NCBI GenBank assembly: GCA_029861795.1
Contig: JAOTYS010000273.1
Coordinates: forward strand, 1-6,401
Length of the DNA stretch: 6,401 bases
Source: Gammaproteobacteria bacterium
GTDB taxonomy: Bacteria; Pseudomonadota; Gammaproteobacteria; Arenicellales; JAOTYS01
Direction of reading: 5' to 3'
In this document: in pieces, positions 4,666 through 6,401 of the stretch
How positions within the stretch are numbered: the stretch's first letter is position 1
Layout: each line of letters begins with the position of its first letter
Notes under the pieces: generated by a model
Database searches by the model: none
The model's input: the letters and a program-made list of their open reading frames with translations, nothing else
Told to the model about the DNA's origin: nothing
Made by a program: the position numbers and the translations under genes

Positions 4666-6401
4666 CTAGACTCCCATTGCCTTAGCACGGCATTGTCGCA
4701 ATCGCAACGCATTCATCACGACTACTACCGAACTCAGCGACATGCCCAAGGCAGCCAACCACGGCGCTAGATATCCTAAGGCGGCAACGGGTATGGCAAC
4801 AATGTTATAACACAGCGCCCATGTCAGATTCTGTCGAATTACATTAAAAGTGCGACTAGACACGACAATAGCGTGTTTGAAATCTAATAGGTTCTTTTTC
4901 AACAATACCAAGTCGGCTGCCGCTTCGGCCAGTGGCGCTGCGCCAGCGACTGCTGCGGACACTTGAGCTTGACCCAAAACCGGGGCGTCGTTCACTCCGT
5001 CACCAATCATGGCCACCGTGGCTCCTCCACGGTGTAGTTCTTTTACTTTCTCAAGCTTTTTTTCTGGTGTCATATTTACATAGATTTCGCTGATCCCCAG
5101 TTTCTGCCCTAGACAGTGCGCCGCTGCCATACGGTCTCCGGTCAACAGCATGACGACTTTACCGGCATCCTTCAGACTTCTCACCAAGTCCGCGGACTCG
5201 CTCCTTACCGTGTCTTCAAGACAGAACCCGCATAACAATCCCTTGCGATTTGCCAACAGCACAACCATGGATCCAGTCCTCTCTAGTTCTTGCAAAGTCG
5301 GCTCCGGTACACTCCACCCCGTTTGCTCGCGAACGTATCGGGCATTGCCGATCACAACAAACTCTCCTTCTATCACACCGCACATTCCTTGACCCGGGAT
5401 ATTACGAACCTCACTCACCTCAGAAATGTCGCTGTTAGTCACATCGCTTGTGAGCGCTTTCGCGATCGGGTGTTCGGAGAACCGCTCCAGCGACGCTGCA
5501 ATTCTGGTGCACTCCGCCTCCGACTTGCTAGCAAATGGATGCACTGCGCTGATCCGGAGTCTCCCCTTAGTTAAAGTTCCAGTCTTGTCGAATACAAAAT
5601 GCGTAGCCCGTGCAAGACTCTCTAATGCATCAGCACGGGTCACCAATACCCCCTGGTGCAAGAGATTGTGAGTCGCAGCAGTAATCGCCGTGGGCGTCGC
5701 CAACGAAAGTGCACAAGGGCAGGATACCACCAGCACTGCGATTGTGATGGGTAGCCACTGATCGTTGCCAGCAATCCACCAAAATACTGCTGTGGCGGCA
5801 GCAAGGCACAGCACCGCCCCCACAAACCATCCAGCAATCTTGTCTGCTGCCCGCGCTAGCTTTGGTTTTTCGGACTGAGCTCGCTCGAGTAAACGCTCGA
5901 CGTGCGCCAGTACAGTGTCTGACCCTGTTTTTGTCACGCGTAACACTAGAGGACTCTCTATATTAACACTGCCACCGATGACCTCCTGGCCGACATTACG
6001 GGTCTCGGGAACACTTTCCCCCGTCCACAATGACTCATCCACCGTAGAGCTACCCTCTACGATTTCCCCATCAACTGGAACTGTTTCTCCTGGGCGCACC
6101 AGCACTAAATCACCGGCCTTAAGCTCGACTGCCGGAACCACGGTCTCAATTCTCCCACCGTCGACAACATCAAGCCGCGTCGCATCACTGGGTGTTGCAT
6201 GCGCGAGCTCGTCCACCTGATCGGATCCGCGCTTGCGCGCCACAAGTTCAAGGTAACGTGCCCCGAGCAAGAAAAATACAAACATCACAACTGAGTCATA
6301 GTAGATATGACCTTCATCAGTTACCGTCGCCCACACACTGGCAGTAAACGCCAACAATATGCCTAAGGATATTGGCACATCCATGCCCGCTCTCTTGTTG
6401 G
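4666..6401 (-). CDS. ccoI: CcoI/FixI copper-transporting P1B-type ATPase, 5' end outside window
   Basis: This is a heavy-metal P-type ATPase that exports Cu(I) across the inner membrane to supply copper to cbb3-type oxidase. The frame runs open to the right edge (NKRAG before MDVPISLG). In this family that MDVP motif lies inside a membrane region, so ATG 6384 is internal and about 200-250 residues, including the N-terminal metal-binding domain and first helices, are missing. Numbered from Met 6384: actuator TGES 121-124, metal-binding CPC 222-224, phosphorylation site DKTGT 266-270 (Asp266), nucleotide-binding SEHP 303-306, TGDR 415-418, GDGVNDAP 461-468, and C-terminal metal-site residues YN 526-527 and MSLSS 548-552. 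All catalytic elements visible are intact. The adjacent downstream ccoS identifies it as CcoI/FixI rather than a CopA detoxification pump. Confidence 0.94.
   Translation of the reverse strand, partial: NKRAGMDVPISLGILLAFTASVWATVTDEGHIYYDSVVMFVFFLLGARYLELVARKRGSDQVDELAHATPSDATRLDVVDGGRIETVVPAVELKAGDLVLVRPGETVPVDGEIVEGSSTVDESLWTGESVPETRNVGQEVIGGSVNIESPLVLRVTKTGSDTVLAHVERLLERAQSEKPKLARAADKIAGWFVGAVLCLAAATAVFWWIAGNDQWLPITIAVLVVSCPCALSLATPTAITAATHNLLHQGVLVTRADALESLARATHFVFDKTGTLTKGRLRISAVHPFASKSEAECTRIAASLERFSEHPIAKALTSDVTNSDISEVSEVRNIPGQGMCGVIEGEFVVIGNARYVREQTGWSVPEPTLQELERTGSMVVLLANRKGLLCGFCLEDTVRSESADLVRSLKDAGKVVMLLTGDRMAAAHCLGQKLGISEIYVNMTPEKKLEKVKELHRGGATVAMIGDGVNDAPVLGQAQVSAAVAGAAPLAEAAADLVLLKKNLLDFKHAIVVSSRTFNVIRQNLTWALCYNIVAIPVAALGYLAPWLAALGMSLSSVVVVMNALRLRQCRAKAMGV
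4671..4675 (-). promoter_or_regulatory. Ribosome binding site deciding the ccoS GTG start
   Basis: GGGAG on the minus strand lies within the last codons of ccoI, nine bases before GTG 4661. It supports the short, family-typical ccoS start over ATG 4712. Confidence 0.65.

Noticed and set aside
4432..4770. Plus-strand open frame across ccoS and the end of ccoI
   Set aside because: It is antisense to ccoS, which carries the family hallmark FDDLEGPAYRILMDDD; the plus-strand translation is low-complexity Ser/Thr-rich shadow.
6382..6384. ATG 6384 as the true start of the copper ATPase
   Set aside because: MDVP is an internal motif of CcoI/FixI and CopA-type ATPases, the frame stays open upstream to the edge, and the first membrane helices and metal-binding domain would be missing.

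Overview
The window comes from a proteobacterium, most likely a gammaproteobacterium. It carries a ccoI-ccoS pair (maturation of cbb3-type cytochrome oxidase), a periplasmic PCuAC copper chaperone and a BisC/TorA-type molybdoenzyme, which together suggest a respiratory Gram-negative cell. Species cannot be read from the sequence. No rRNA, tRNA, CRISPR array, insertion sequence or phage gene was seen.

Layout from left to right. (1) 2-1348, minus strand: the N-terminal 449 residues of a BisC/TorA-family bis-MGD molybdenum S-/N-oxide reductase, whose 3' end lies outside the window. The reading frame is open throughout. (2) 1349-1542: a divergent intergenic region with a 15-bp palindrome and several TGCAC motifs. 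(3) 1543-2037, plus strand: an exported PCuAC copper chaperone with a perfect H-x10-M-x21-H-x-M copper site. (4) 2038-2168: a short convergent spacer without a convincing terminator. (5) 2169-4440, minus strand: a compact cluster of two consecutive DUF1538 membrane proteins, a divergent PII-like protein and a two-CBS-domain protein, with overlapping or nearly touching genes. (6) 4515-6401, minus strand: ccoS, and upstream of it ccoI/fixI, a copper P1B-type ATPase whose N-terminal metal-binding part lies beyond the right edge.

Two themes emerge. ccoI, ccoS and pcuC all serve copper handling for respiratory oxidases: CcoI moves copper across the inner membrane for cbb3 assembly, CcoS assists cofactor insertion, and PCuAC proteins carry Cu(I) in the periplasm to oxidase copper sites. 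Between them sits the DUF1538-DUF1538-PII-CBS cluster. It looks like a membrane transporter with two small cytoplasmic sensor proteins, in the style of AmtB/GlnK or SbtA/SbtB. Its substrate is unknown, and it is the most interesting part of the window.
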